From positions 248,001-312,000 of the forward strand of contig CAVROX010000005.1 of assembly GCA_963722965.1 (NCBI GenBank): a stretch of 64,000 bases of DNA. The letters are read 5' to 3'. Source of the stretch: DATLSM01 sp963722965 (lineage in GTDB: Bacteria > Actinomycetota > Thermoleophilia > Solirubrobacterales > 70-9). Shown here one piece after another: positions 46,300-55,348 of this stretch (positions are counted from its first letter, which is position 1; every line of letters begins with the position of its first letter). The notes under the pieces were generated by a model. It searched no databases, had not been told where the DNA came from, and saw only the letters and a list, made by a program, of their open reading frames with translations. A program made the translations under genes and the position numbers.

Positions 46300-48142
46300 G
46301 GGCGCGCAGCGAGGTCGGCCCTTCGCCTTCGCCTTCGGTCGAGGTCACCGGCGCGGCCGCCGTCACACAGGCACCCGCCCGCGGGTTGCAGCTGTGCCGC
46401 AGGGGCGGCAGACCGGCGGCGATCGGGCGCCGACAGGAGCTACCCGAGCAGTTTCGCAGGAGGCTCAGCTGCTGCGCTAGGTAGTTGGCGACCGGGAAGT
46501 AGTCCGGGTTGTCGATCTGGGAGTTCATCTCATATGGATCGGTTTGCAGGTCATAGAGCTCCTTTTCGCCGTCCACGTATTCGACGTACTTGTAGGGGCC
46601 GACCCTGATACCGACGTAGCTGATCGGCGGTGCAGAGTTGCTCTTCGCGCTTTCTGCCGCTGCTTCTGCAGCGTCGGAGCTGCTGCCGAAAAATGACTCC
46701 AGCAACACGGCCTGCTTGGAGTGCCAGGCCGGGTGCTCGGCGTAGGGCAGCATCGAGAAGCCGTCGAGCATGCGGTCGGCCTGGGCGTGGGCGATCTGCA
46801 GGATCGTCGGTGCGAGGTCGACGTTGTCGACCAGCGCGTCCGAGGTCGTTCCCGGTTTCAATCCCGGGCCGCGGAGCAGCATCGGCAGGTGGGTGGAGGA
46901 CTCATAGGGAAGGAACTTCGATCGTTTGATCCGGTGCTCGCCCTCAAAGAAGCCATTGTCGGAGATGAAGAAGATGTAGGTGTTGCCCAACTGCCCGTCG
47001 TGCTTCAAGGTGTCGACGATCCGCTTTACCCCGTCGTCCACCGAACGCAGGGACTCCAGCTCCTTTTGGTATTCGACCTCGATGCTGTGGATGTCGCCGG
47101 GGTCAAGCCGCGGCAGGTCGCGGATGTAGGCGGGCTTGTCGGAGACGTCTCGTTCGTTGAAGTTGGGCTTTTCCGGGACCCGCACCGAGGCGAGCGATCC
47201 GTAGTAGCGGGTCGCCGGCTCCGGCCCCGCGGGCGGGTGGAAGTCACCGTGGGGGGCGATGTAATCGAGCGCCATGTAGAAGGGCTGGCCGAGCTGGCTC
47301 GAGACTTCGATCTGCTGCTGTGCTCGCTGGGTGAGGAGGTCGGTCTGGTAATTGCAGCCGCCGCTTTCGGGCGGGGCGTACTGCGGGCAGGTGACCGGGT
47401 CCCTGGGTTCGTATTCGATGTTGCCGAAGGGGCCCTGCACGACCCCGTTGTCATCGAGCGTGTACCCGTAGAAGTGGTGGGTCGATGACTCGTTGTTGAG
47501 CGTCTCCCAGTCAGACCATCCCGGTGGTTGTTCGGTCGGCGTGCTGTAGGGGGGCATGCCGTACTGGTTGAGGAACTTGCCGATGTGGATCGTCCGGTAG
47601 CCGGCTTCCTGTAGCCAGATCGCGAGGTTGTGGTGCTCGGCCGCGGAGTCGATGAAGTTCGGGTAGGCGCCCTCGCCGGAGGTTTCCAGGTTGTTTCCCT
47701 CGATCCCGCTGTTGTGCGCGTACTCGCCGGTCAGGTAGCTGGCCCGCGAGGGCGCGCAGAGGGAGTCAGATACGTAGTAGTTGGCGAAGGTGACACCGCC
47801 GTGGCCGAGCAGGCGCAGCGTGTTGCGCATCACCGGCACCTGGTGGCCCTGGGGGTTGGTGAACGTCTGATACATCTCGTCCATATCCTGGTCGTCGGTC
47901 TGGATGACGATCACGTTGGGGCGCCGGTTGGCGATTGCCGCATCGGCGCCAGTTTTCCCCAGCGCGAGAGCAAAGGCGCAGGTTCCAGCGCCGACCAGCG
48001 CCGCGGTGAGCAGGCGCCCCGGGAGCCGCCTCGCGCTCGCTGCCTGCCGCCCGCTGCCCACGGCCTCGAATAACCGTCCGGCGGCGCCGGAGTTTCGGCC
48101 TGCGGCTCGAATTCGCTTTCCCTGGGCCCGGCTGTTCGTCAA
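46277..48142 (-). CDS. Sulfatase, exported or membrane-anchored
   Basis: Type I sulfatase, 621 residues. The active-site CAPSRAS carries the Cys to be turned into formylglycine, and TDDQDMDE near the start binds calcium. The N-terminus holds a basic run and a hydrophobic segment (RLLTAALVGAGTCAFALALG), so it is exported or anchored. The C-terminal 50 residues beyond the catalytic fold are Ser/Thr/Gly/Glu-rich and reach into the antisense of the FtsX gene. Substrate unknown; a formylglycine-generating enzyme is needed elsewhere. Confidence 0.9.
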   Translation of the reverse strand: MTNSRAQGKRIRAAGRNSGAAGRLFEAVGSGRQAASARRLPGRLLTAALVGAGTCAFALALGKTGADAAIANRRPNVIVIQTDDQDMDEMYQTFTNPQGHQVPVMRNTLRLLGHGGVTFANYYVSDSLCAPSRASYLTGEYAHNSGIEGNNLETSGEGAYPNFIDSAAEHHNLAIWLQEAGYRTIHIGKFLNQYGMPPYSTPTEQPPGWSDWETLNNESSTHHFYGYTLDDNGVVQGPFGNIEYEPRDPVTCPQYAPPESGGCNYQTDLLTQRAQQQIEVSSQLGQPFYMALDYIAPHGDFHPPAGPEPATRYYGSLASVRVPEKPNFNERDVSDKPAYIRDLPRLDPGDIHSIEVEYQKELESLRSVDDGVKRIVDTLKHDGQLGNTYIFFISDNGFFEGEHRIKRSKFLPYESSTHLPMLLRGPGLKPGTTSDALVDNVDLAPTILQIAHAQADRMLDGFSMLPYAEHPAWHSKQAVLLESFFGSSSDAAEAAAESAKSNSAPPISYVGIRVGPYKYVEYVDGEKELYDLQTDPYEMNSQIDNPDYFPVANYLAQQLSLLRNCSGSSCRRPIAAGLPPLRHSCNPRAGACVTAAAPVTSTEGEGEGPTSLRALTRTGGP

Positions 48143-48179
48143 TCGGCGGCCAAGACTACGGTCACCTTCGGCCGCGCGA

Positions 48180-48464
48180 TCAGCCGTGACGCAGGAGCCG
48201 TCTCACGGCGGCCATCAGCTCGGCCGTGCGGCCCGCCTGCTCCTCCGGCGCGGCGCCGATCACGCAATGGGCGGCATGGTCTGTGAGCAGCTCCAGCGCG
48301 ACCTTGTCAAGGGCCGCCTGGATCGCCGTTACCTGGGTGAGGACCTCGATGCAGTAGCGGTCTTCCTCGACCATTCCTTCGACCCCTCGCACCTGGCCCT
48401 CGATCCGCCGCAGTCGTTTGATCAGGGCGTCCTTGCTCTTGACGTAGCCGGGCGGCGCGGTCAT
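48180..48464 (-). CDS. csoR: CsoR-family copper-sensing repressor
   Basis: All-helical metal-dependent repressor, 94 residues. The Cu(I) site C-H-C is present as C38, H63 and C67, with the same spacing as in Mycobacterium CsoR. RLRRIEGQVRGVEGM is the DNA-contact helix of the family. A perfect 15-base palindrome of CsoR-operator type lies 12 bases upstream of the start, so the gene probably controls itself. No copper ATPase or chaperone is in the window. Confidence 0.9.
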   Translation of the reverse strand: MTAPPGYVKSKDALIKRLRRIEGQVRGVEGMVEEDRYCIEVLTQVTAIQAALDKVALELLTDHAAHCVIGAAPEEQAGRTAELMAAVRRLLRHG

Positions 48465-48475
48465 CGCCGTCAGGA

Positions 48476-48490
48476 TACCCCCAGGGGGTA
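48476..48490. promoter_or_regulatory. CsoR-type operator palindrome
   Basis: TACCCCC, A, GGGGGTA: seven bases each side of one centre base with no mismatch. This is the known form of CsoR operators in copper and persulfide stress genes. It lies between the csoR start and the 3' end of the esterase gene, so it most likely autoregulates csoR. Confidence 0.8.
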
Positions 48491-49553
48491 CTAACTCAAA
48501 CCCATGCGCAGCCCACCTGCGGTCTCGAGCATCGCGGCGCGGGCGGCGCGGCTCACGACGGTCAGGTTTGCGAAGCCGTGGATCAGATCGGGATGACGGC
48601 GCAGTGCGACCCGCACACCGGCCTCCCGCATCCGAACCGCGTAGGCCTCGCCCTCGTCGCGCAAGGGGTCAAAGCCGGCCGTGGCCACATAGGCCGGCGG
48701 CAGGTTGGAGAGATCCGTGGCCCTCAGTACGGACGCACGGGGGTCGAGGTCATCCGCGCGATCGGGCAGGTAGCACCGCTGGAACCAGTCCATATCTGCG
48801 GCCGTCAGCAGGAACCCATCGGCGAACAGTTTGCGCGAGGGGTGCTTGCTGAGCGCGTCGGTCGGCGGATAGAGCAGCAGTTGCATCGCGGGGTGGGGCC
48901 CGCCTCCATCGCGGGCCAGGTGGCAGATGACCGCGGCCATGTTGGCCGCCGGCGCTGTCGCCCCCGACCGCGACCCTGAGCGGGTCGCCGCCAAGCTCGG
49001 CCGCATTGGCGATCGCCCACTGGAAGGCCGCATAGCCGTCTTCGATCGCCGCTGGGAACGGGTTCTCCGGGGCCAGGCGATACTCGGTCGAGAGGACCAT
49101 CGCGCCGCCGTGAGTGGCGAGGAAACGGCAGACCCCGTCGTGGGTGTCGAGGTCGCCGATGACCCAGCCGCCGCCGTGGAAGTAGACGAGGAGGGGTGGC
49201 TTGCGGGCCCTGACCCCGCCCGGCAGGTAGAGGCGCGCCCGCAGCTTGCCCGCGGGGGCGGGCAGCTGCAGCCCCTCGACTCGGACCGTCGAGATCGGCG
49301 GCCCCGCTGCTATCGCCGCCTCAAGACGCGCTTCTGCCCTGAGCTGCCCGGGGTCGCCACCGCCCGCGGTCAGCGAATGGTTGCCGACCAGCTCAGCCAG
49401 TCGCAGCAGCACCCAGATGTCGGGGACGAGCTGTTGCCCGTCAAGCCTCGGCGGCCGCCCGAAGAGCAGCCGCTGGACCCCAGGCGAGAGCCCGCACGCG
49501 GCTCGCAGGATGCGGTGCTCCAGGCGCGGCGGGAGGCGGTGGATTGGGGGCAT
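48491..49553 (-). CDS. Alpha/beta hydrolase of the hormone-sensitive-lipase type, one frameshift
   Basis: Esterase or lipase of the HSL group, about 353 residues in joined frames. The oxyanion motif is VYFHGGGWVIGD and the nucleophile motif is GDSAG. Directly after GDSAG one extra base near 48947-48953 shifts the frame; the next frame reads ANMAAVICHLARDGGG and goes on to the catalytic Asp (FDPLRDEGEAYA) and His (HPDLIHGF). One base less gives a standard enzyme. Diverges from the P450 gene. Confidence 0.85.
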
Positions 49554-49627
49554 CGGGGCTGCCAGGCTAGGCTATCGACACGATCGCAGCGACCGATTCC
49601 ATCGCCGGCCTCCCGCCCGGCCCGCGC

Positions 49628-50893
49628 ATGCCGCGCGCGGCGCAGACCCTGATCTGGTCGCGCCGCGCCCAGTGGATGCTCGAGCAGTGCCGGGCTCGCT
49701 TTGGCGAGATCTTCACCCTGCGCATCGCCTACGAGGGCACCTGGGTGGTGGTCTCTGACCCCGAGGCGGTCAAGCGGGTCTTCACCGGCGATCCTCGCAC
49801 CTACCACGCCGGCGAGGGAAATCAGATTCTGCGGCCGATTCTCGGCGAAAACTCGGTCCTCGTGCTCGATGAGAGGGCGCACATCGACCAGCGCAGGCTG
49901 CTGCTGCCGCCGTTCCACGGCGAGCGGATGCAGGGATATGAGCAGAAGATGGCCGAGATCGCCGCGCGGGAGATCGAGAGCTGGCCCAGCGGCACCCCCT
50001 ACGCGCTACGCCCGCGGATGCAGGCGATCACGCTGGAGATAATTCTCGAGACGGTCTTCGGCCTGCACGGGGGCGAGCGGATGGACGCGCTGCGAGTGGC
50101 GCTGCGCGAGTTCCTCGACCTGACCACCGATCCGCGCCTGCTGGCGCCGCTGATCCTCGCCGGGCCGCACCGGATCCGGCGCTTCCCCTTCTTCGGCCGC
50201 CGCATCGAGCGGGTCGATCAACTGCTCTACCGCGAGGTCGCCGAGCGCCGGGCGGCAACCGACCTCGCCGAGCGCGAGGACATCCTCTCGATGCTGGTCG
50301 CGGCGCGCCATGAGGATGACAGCCCGATGAGCGACGCCGAGATCCGTGACGAGCTGCTCACCCTCCTTGTCGCCGGTCACGAGACTACGGCGACGGCCCT
50401 CTCCTGGGCGATGGAGCGGCTCGTCCGCCACTCGGAGATGCTGGAGCGGCTGCGTGCCGAGGCTTTGGCCGATGAGGACGCCTACCTGACGGCGACGATC
50501 CAGGAGACGCTGCGGCTGCGGCCGGTGATCGTGCTGGTTATCCGCAGGCTCACCGAGCCGGTCGAGATCGGGGGCCACGAGCTGCCGGCCGGCGCCTCGG
50601 TCACCCCCTGCATCCACCTCGTGCACCGCAACCCCGAGATCTACCCAGAACCCGATCGCTTCCTACCGGAGCGCTTCCTCGACAATCCGCCCGGCACCTA
50701 CACCTGGATCCCCTTCGGCGGCGGCGTCCGCCGCTGCCTGGGGGCGTCCTTCGCCCAGTTTGAGATGGCGGTGGTCCTCAAGGAGCTAGTTCGGCGCCGC
50801 GAGGTCCGTCCTGCAAGGCCCAAGCCCGAGCGGGTTTTTCGCCGCGCCATAACCGAGACCCCGCGCCACGACGCGGAGGTGATCCTCAACTAG
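49628..50893 (+). CDS. Cytochrome P450
   Basis: Heme monooxygenase, 421 residues from ATG 49628. Landmarks are the I-helix LLVAGHETTATAL, the ETLRLRP (ExxR) and FGGGVRRCLGASFA with the heme Cys. Upstream in frame at 49598-49627 lies SIAGLPPGPR, the normal Pro-rich N-terminal P450 block, but no ATG, GTG or TTG starts it before an in-frame stop at 49568. Either a rare start or another sequence error is likely. The length and I-helix suggest a bacterial CYP of broad substrate range; a redox partner is not adjacent. Confidence 0.9.
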   Translation: MPRAAQTLIWSRRAQWMLEQCRARFGEIFTLRIAYEGTWVVVSDPEAVKRVFTGDPRTYHAGEGNQILRPILGENSVLVLDERAHIDQRRLLLPPFHGERMQGYEQKMAEIAAREIESWPSGTPYALRPRMQAITLEIILETVFGLHGGERMDALRVALREFLDLTTDPRLLAPLILAGPHRIRRFPFFGRRIERVDQLLYREVAERRAATDLAEREDILSMLVAARHEDDSPMSDAEIRDELLTLLVAGHETTATALSWAMERLVRHSEMLERLRAEALADEDAYLTATIQETLRLRPVIVLVIRRLTEPVEIGGHELPAGASVTPCIHLVHRNPEIYPEPDRFLPERFLDNPPGTYTWIPFGGGVRRCLGASFAQFEMAVVLKELVRRREVRPARPKPERVFRRAITETPRHDAEVILN

Positions 50894-50907
50894 TACAGCG
50901 CAGCTGA

Positions 50908-51521
50908 TCAGCAGAGCCGGCCGGTGGGCCAATCGGGACCGGGCGCCAGACGCCGCAGCGGCCTGGCGCCGAGCGAGACGATGAAGCGCGCCATCTCTTT
51001 GCCGGAGTTCGTTTCCATCCCCTCCCGGTAGCAGGGGAAGGCACGGGGCTCGCCGGCTGGCGTTGCCCAACCCCACTCGGTCCAGGGGTAGCCGGGTAGG
51101 GCGGTCGCGATCCGCCGGCCTGCCGGGACCGTCGCGCCGGCCGCCACCAGTTTGGTCAGGTGCTCGGCGACGTAGATGATCTCCCCCGCGTGGCTGCCGT
51201 CCAGCAGGCGGTACCAGAGGAAGCTTCCCCCGGGCCAGCCGGAGTGGGTCGAGGAGCCGAGGACCTTCGCGTCTCCGATCGCTAGGACCGGCTCGCGCCG
51301 GATCGGCACGTAGTCGACTCCCATATCGGTGCGGCTGACGCTCCAGTTTCCATCCGCGAAAGGGTTGACGTAGCGGTTGTCGGGGAGGAGCCTCGGTTCA
51401 GAGCCGGGGGAGCTGCTCCCCCTGGGGCCGCGGCCATCGCTGCCGATGAGCCGATCGCGACCGTGACGAGGAGGCCGATGACCCCGATCGCGATCTTCAG
51501 CTTTTGCGCGGGTGTTCGCAA
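50908..51521 (-). CDS. Exported M23-like protein, one frameshift, under a c-di-AMP riboswitch
   Basis: The start is TTG 51521 with GGAGG five bases upstream. Signal peptide MRTPAQKLKIAIGVIGLLVTV ends in AMA. One base appears missing in a run of five Gs on the plus strand at 51406-51410; after it the frame resumes EPRLLPDNRYVNPF and the M23/LytM-like barrel (TDMGVDY, SFLWYRLLDGS, YVAEHLTKLV, AGRRIA, TEWGWATP). The usual HxxxD and HxH zinc ligands of LytM are mostly replaced, so it may bind peptidoglycan rather than cut it. A ydaO-type aptamer lies directly upstream, which fits a cell-wall role. Confidence 0.7.
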
Positions 51522-51538
51522 ACCAGCCTCCTTCGTTG

Positions 51539-51650
51539 GCCTGCGGGGTTAGCTGTCGGGCTGGCGCTAAAGGAGCCTGCGCCCCCACCTATGGGTTCGC
51601 CCCAAACTCTCTGGTTCCCCCGCTCCCGGGCCACACCCGGGATTAGGCAT
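51539..51650 (-). promoter_or_regulatory. Cyclic di-AMP (ydaO-yuaA) riboswitch
   Basis: On the minus strand the leader starts GCCTAATC and a CCCGGG/CCCGGG stem, then GCGGGGGAACCA, TGGGGCGAA, and ends GACAGCTAACCCCGCAGGC. GCCT at 51648-51645 pairs with AGGC at 51542-51539 (P1), and GCGGGG pairs with CCCCGC. GGGAACCA, GGGGxGAA and CAGCTAACC are the conserved core of the ydaO family, which binds c-di-AMP and usually turns off cell-wall and osmotic genes. The Shine-Dalgarno GGAGG (51531-51527) follows within 8 bases of P1. Confidence 0.88.
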
Positions 51651-51693
51651 TACCGGTGCATCAAGCGCTGCAGTGTAGTGGCGGCTACGGCAC

Positions 51694-54507
51694 TCAGCCG
51701 CAGCCGGTGTTGTTGCCGCAGCTGCTGCAGGTGTAGCAGGAGCCGGTGCGCTGCATCATCCCGCCGCACTGCTCGCAGGCAGGGCCGAGGTCAAGGCCCG
51801 ACATCCTGGCCGGAACCACGGGCGGGGTTTCGGTGAAGGCCGCCGCAGCGGGGACAGTCTCGCCCCCCCTCGCTTTTGTCGTCCCATTGCCGTTTTTTGC
51901 GGGGCTATTGGCGGGGCCGGCGGTGTCGCCCGTTGCGATTCCGAGGCCGAGCTGGGCCGTCTCCTCGCTCTGTTTGGCGCGCACCTCGGACGTCATGATC
52001 CCGAGTTCCTCCAGAGTGTCGGTGTCCTCGATGAAGCGGCTCGCGACCCAGCGCATGATGTAGTCGGGAAGCGATTTGGCAAAGGGGATCTCGGGGTTGC
52101 CGGTAATCCCCTCAGGCTCGAACCGCATATAGCTGAACTTGCGCACGAAGTCTTCGAGCGGGACGCCGTACTGGAGACCGAGCGAGATCGCCGTTGCGAA
52201 GGCATTCATCAGCCCCCGCATCGTCGAACCCTCCTTGCCGATGTCGGTGAGGAAGATCTCGCCGACCGAGCCGTCCTCGTACTTGCCGGCGGTTATGTAT
52301 CCCTCGTGGCCGGCGATCGAGAACTTGTGAGTGATCGATTCGCGCTCGCGCGGCATCCGCTTGCGCTCCGGTGCCGCGATCGCGACCTCTGCTCCGGCCT
52401 TCTTTGCCTCCTGGGCGTCGGTGCGCAGGGCCTGTGCTGTCTTTGACCCATCGCGGTAGATCGCCAGCGCCTTCAGCCCGCCCTTCCAGCCACGCGCGTA
52501 GGCGTCGGCGATGTCCTCGATCGTCGCCGATTGCGGCAGGTTGACCGTCTTTGAGATCGCGCCGGAGATGAACGGCTGCGTCGCGGCCATCATGTCGATG
52601 TGGCCGGTGTGGGAGATCGCCCGCTCGCCCACCGCGACGTCGAAGACCGGCAGGTGCTCGTCCTTCAGCCCGGGCGCGCCGATGATCGTGCCCTGCTCGG
52701 TGATGAAGGCGTCGATCTGGTCGATCTCGGCAGCGGAGTAGCCGAGGGTGTGCAGCGCCAAGGGCACCGAGCGGTTGACGATCGTCATCTGCCCGCCGCC
52801 AACCAGCTCCTTGAACTTGACCAGCGAGAAGTCCGGCTCGATCCCGGTCGTGTCGCAATCCATCAGGAAGCTGATCGTGCCGGTTGGCGCCAGCACCGTT
52901 GCCTGTGCGTTGCGGTAGCCATGCTCTTCTCCAAGTTCGACCGCCTCCTCCCAGGCCCGCTGCGCCGCCCTGAGCAAATCGCCCCTGATCCCGGTCGGGT
53001 CGATGTCATGGGCCGCGTCGCGGTGCATGCGCATCACCCCGTTGTGAGGTTCGCGGTTGCGGATGTACTCGTCGTAGGGACCAGTCGCCCCGGCGGCGAT
53101 CAGCGCCGACTGTCGGTAGGCGCGCCCGGTCATCAACGCGGTGATCGCCGCGGCGACATTGCGCCCCGCGTCGGAGTCGTAGGGGAGCCCGTCGGACATC
53201 AACAGCGCGCCGAGGTTGGCGTAGCCGAGACCGAGCTGGCGGAAACGGTTGGCGTTGGTACCGATCTCCTCGGTCGGGTAGCTGGAGAACCCGACCAAGA
53301 TCTCCTGCGCGAGGAAGACGATGTCGACCGCGTGCTCGAAGTCCTCGACGTCGAAGCTGCCGTCCTCGCGGCGGAACTTCATCAGGTTGAGCGAGGCGAG
53401 GTTGCAGGCTGAGTCGTCGACGTGCATGTACTCCGAGCAGGGGTTGGACGCGTTGATTCGACCCGACTCCGGGCAGGTGTGCCAACGGTTGATCGTCGTG
53501 TCGTACTGGACGCCCGGGTCGGCGCAGCGCCAGGCTGCGTCGGCGATCTGATCCATAAGGTCGCGGGCATCGAGGGTCTTCACCGGCTCGCCGGTGACGC
53601 GGGCCATCAGCTGCCACTTCTCGTCGCTCTCAACGGCCTCCATGAAGTCGTCGGTTACCCGCACCGAGTTGTTGGCGTTCTGGTATTGGATCGAGGTGAA
53701 GCCCTCTCCGTCGATCGACATATCGAAGCCCGCGTCGCGCAGCGCACCGGCCTTCTCCTCCTCGTTGGCCTTGCACCAGACGAAGTGCTCGATGTCGGGG
53801 TGGTCGACGTCGAGGACAACCATCTTCGCCGCCCGCCGCGTCTTGCCCCCGGACTTGATCGTCCCTGCCCAGGCATCGGCCCCGCGCATGAAGCTGACCG
53901 GTCCGCTCGCCGTGCCGCCCTTCTTCAGCGGCTCCATCGAGCCGCGGATGTTGGAGAGGTTGATACCCGAGCCGGACCCGCCGCGGAAGATCTTCCCCTC
54001 CTTCGTGTTCCACTCCAGGATCGACTCCATCGTGTCCTCGACGCTGAGGATGAAGCAGGCCGAGCACTGCGGCTTCTCCTCAAAACCGACGTTAAACCAG
54101 ACCGGCGAGTTAAACGCCGCCCTCTGGTTGAGCAGGATCGAGGTCAGCTCCGCTTCGAAGGCTTCGCCATCCTCGGTCGAGGCGAAGTAGCCGCCCTCGC
54201 GCCCCCAGCCCGCGATCGTCCCCGCGACCCGCCCGATCATTTGCTTGACCGAGCTCTCGCGCTGCTCGCTGCCCAGCTGCCCGCGGAAGTACTTCTGGGA
54301 GACGATGTTGGCCGCGTTTTGGGACCAGCTCTTCGGGAACTCGACCCCTAGTTGGGCGAACGCCGGGTTCTCGGGGTTACCGATCACCGCGTCGCGGATC
54401 TCCCACTCGACCTCGTCGAAGGGATGCGTCCCGGCAGTCGAGAACCGCCGCTCGATCGAGAGGCCCCGCAGACCGTTTTTAAGGGTGCCGGTGGCGGTCT
54501 TGGACAT
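51694..54507 (-). CDS. nrdJ: Adenosylcobalamin-dependent ribonucleotide reductase (class II)
   Basis: Makes deoxyribonucleotides independent of oxygen, 937 residues. FNSPVWFNVGF, CSACFILSVEDTME, GSGSGINLSNIRGS and NPCSEYMHVDDSACNLASLNL are the active-site and cysteine blocks; PTGTISFLMDCDTTGIEPDF is the class II landmark. The C-terminus has the two-cysteine zinc-like tail CEQCGGMM and CYTCSSCGNNTGCG. Full length, with no intein. It needs vitamin B12, so cobalamin supply is expected elsewhere. Confidence 0.94.
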   Translation of the reverse strand: MSKTATGTLKNGLRGLSIERRFSTAGTHPFDEVEWEIRDAVIGNPENPAFAQLGVEFPKSWSQNAANIVSQKYFRGQLGSEQRESSVKQMIGRVAGTIAGWGREGGYFASTEDGEAFEAELTSILLNQRAAFNSPVWFNVGFEEKPQCSACFILSVEDTMESILEWNTKEGKIFRGGSGSGINLSNIRGSMEPLKKGGTASGPVSFMRGADAWAGTIKSGGKTRRAAKMVVLDVDHPDIEHFVWCKANEEEKAGALRDAGFDMSIDGEGFTSIQYQNANNSVRVTDDFMEAVESDEKWQLMARVTGEPVKTLDARDLMDQIADAAWRCADPGVQYDTTINRWHTCPESGRINASNPCSEYMHVDDSACNLASLNLMKFRREDGSFDVEDFEHAVDIVFLAQEILVGFSSYPTEEIGTNANRFRQLGLGYANLGALLMSDGLPYDSDAGRNVAAAITALMTGRAYRQSALIAAGATGPYDEYIRNREPHNGVMRMHRDAAHDIDPTGIRGDLLRAAQRAWEEAVELGEEHGYRNAQATVLAPTGTISFLMDCDTTGIEPDFSLVKFKELVGGGQMTIVNRSVPLALHTLGYSAAEIDQIDAFITEQGTIIGAPGLKDEHLPVFDVAVGERAISHTGHIDMMAATQPFISGAISKTVNLPQSATIEDIADAYARGWKGGLKALAIYRDGSKTAQALRTDAQEAKKAGAEVAIAAPERKRMPRERESITHKFSIAGHEGYITAGKYEDGSVGEIFLTDIGKEGSTMRGLMNAFATAISLGLQYGVPLEDFVRKFSYMRFEPEGITGNPEIPFAKSLPDYIMRWVASRFIEDTDTLEELGIMTSEVRAKQSEETAQLGLGIATGDTAGPANSPAKNGNGTTKARGGETVPAAAAFTETPPVVPARMSGLDLGPACEQCGGMMQRTGSCYTCSSCGNNTGCG

Positions 54508-54639
54508 CGAACTTCTCCTCTCGCAGCGACTTTCGGGGGTAACTGCGCAGGATCGTCATCTTGTCGGACGGACTTTGTCGTCGCGGATTCCGCAAACGCC
54601 GCATATTTCGCGGCGCTCTCCCTCTATGGTGACAAGTCG

Positions 54640-55344
54640 ATGGTGCGAGGGAAGGCCGCCGGGAAGGCGGAATCTGCAAAGGAAGTTGCAAGCGAGGCGA
54701 TCGCGGCGGTCAAGCCGAAGCTTCGCGGGGTATCCCACACCTGGGCCTTCTTCGTCTCGCTCTTCCTCGGCGCCGCGCTGATCTTCGCCGCGAAGACGCC
54801 GCGGGCGACCCTCGCAGTTGCGATCTACGCGGTCAGCCTCTCGGCCCTGCTGGGTACCAGCGCCCTCTATCACCGGGTCGAATGGAAGCGTCCGAACGTC
54901 CGCCGCTGGATGCGCCGTCTGGACCACTCGATGATCTTCTTCCTCATCGCGGGCACCTACACGCCCTTCGCCCTGCTTGTATTGCACGGGCCGCTGGCCG
55001 CCGCCATCCTTCTCGTCGTCTGGATCGGCGCCATCGCCGGCGCCGCGGTTGAGATGATCTGGATCGACCACCCGAAATGGGTTGCGGCGCTGATCTACAT
55101 GTCGCTCGGCTGGGTCGCCGCCGTCGCCTTCCCCGAGCTGTGGTCTGACATTGGGGTGATCGGGACGCTTCTGATCGCCGCCGGTGGCCTCCTCTACACC
55201 GCCGGCGCCGTCGTCTACGCGACCCAGCGCCCCAACCCAAACCCGCGCGTCTTTGGCTACCACGAGGTCTTCCACGCCCTCGTCATAGCCGCCGCCGCGG
55301 CTCATTTTGCCGCCGTCGCATTCTTCGCCCTTCCGGCGGCGTAG
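54640..55344 (+). CDS. Hemolysin III/TrhA-family membrane protein
   Basis: Seven-helix membrane protein, 234 residues from ATG 54640 (MVRGKAAGKAES); the longer open frame upstream is antisense to nrdJ. SALYHRVEWKRPNVRRWMRRLDHSMIFFLIAGTYTPFAL, read in pieces, holds the conserved Ser, His and Asp; the final His is in YHEVFHALVI. The family is related to PAQR receptors and bacterial TrhA, linked to membrane fluidity control. Lysis activity should not be assumed. Confidence 0.88.
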   Translation: MVRGKAAGKAESAKEVASEAIAAVKPKLRGVSHTWAFFVSLFLGAALIFAAKTPRATLAVAIYAVSLSALLGTSALYHRVEWKRPNVRRWMRRLDHSMIFFLIAGTYTPFALLVLHGPLAAAILLVVWIGAIAGAAVEMIWIDHPKWVAALIYMSLGWVAAVAFPELWSDIGVIGTLLIAAGGLLYTAGAVVYATQRPNPNPRVFGYHEVFHALVIAAAAAHFAAVAFFALPAA

Positions 55345-55348
55345 CGGG

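Noticed and set aside
51656..51700. Rho-independent terminator after nrdJ
   Set aside because: A GCGGCT/AGCCGC stem covers the stop codon but no T-tract follows; too weak to list.
51694..54507. Intein in nrdJ
   Set aside because: Length and block order are normal; no splicing motifs or internal insert.
54508..54639. Cobalamin riboswitch before nrdJ
   Set aside because: No B12-box-like sequence or long leader was found in the 132-base gap.
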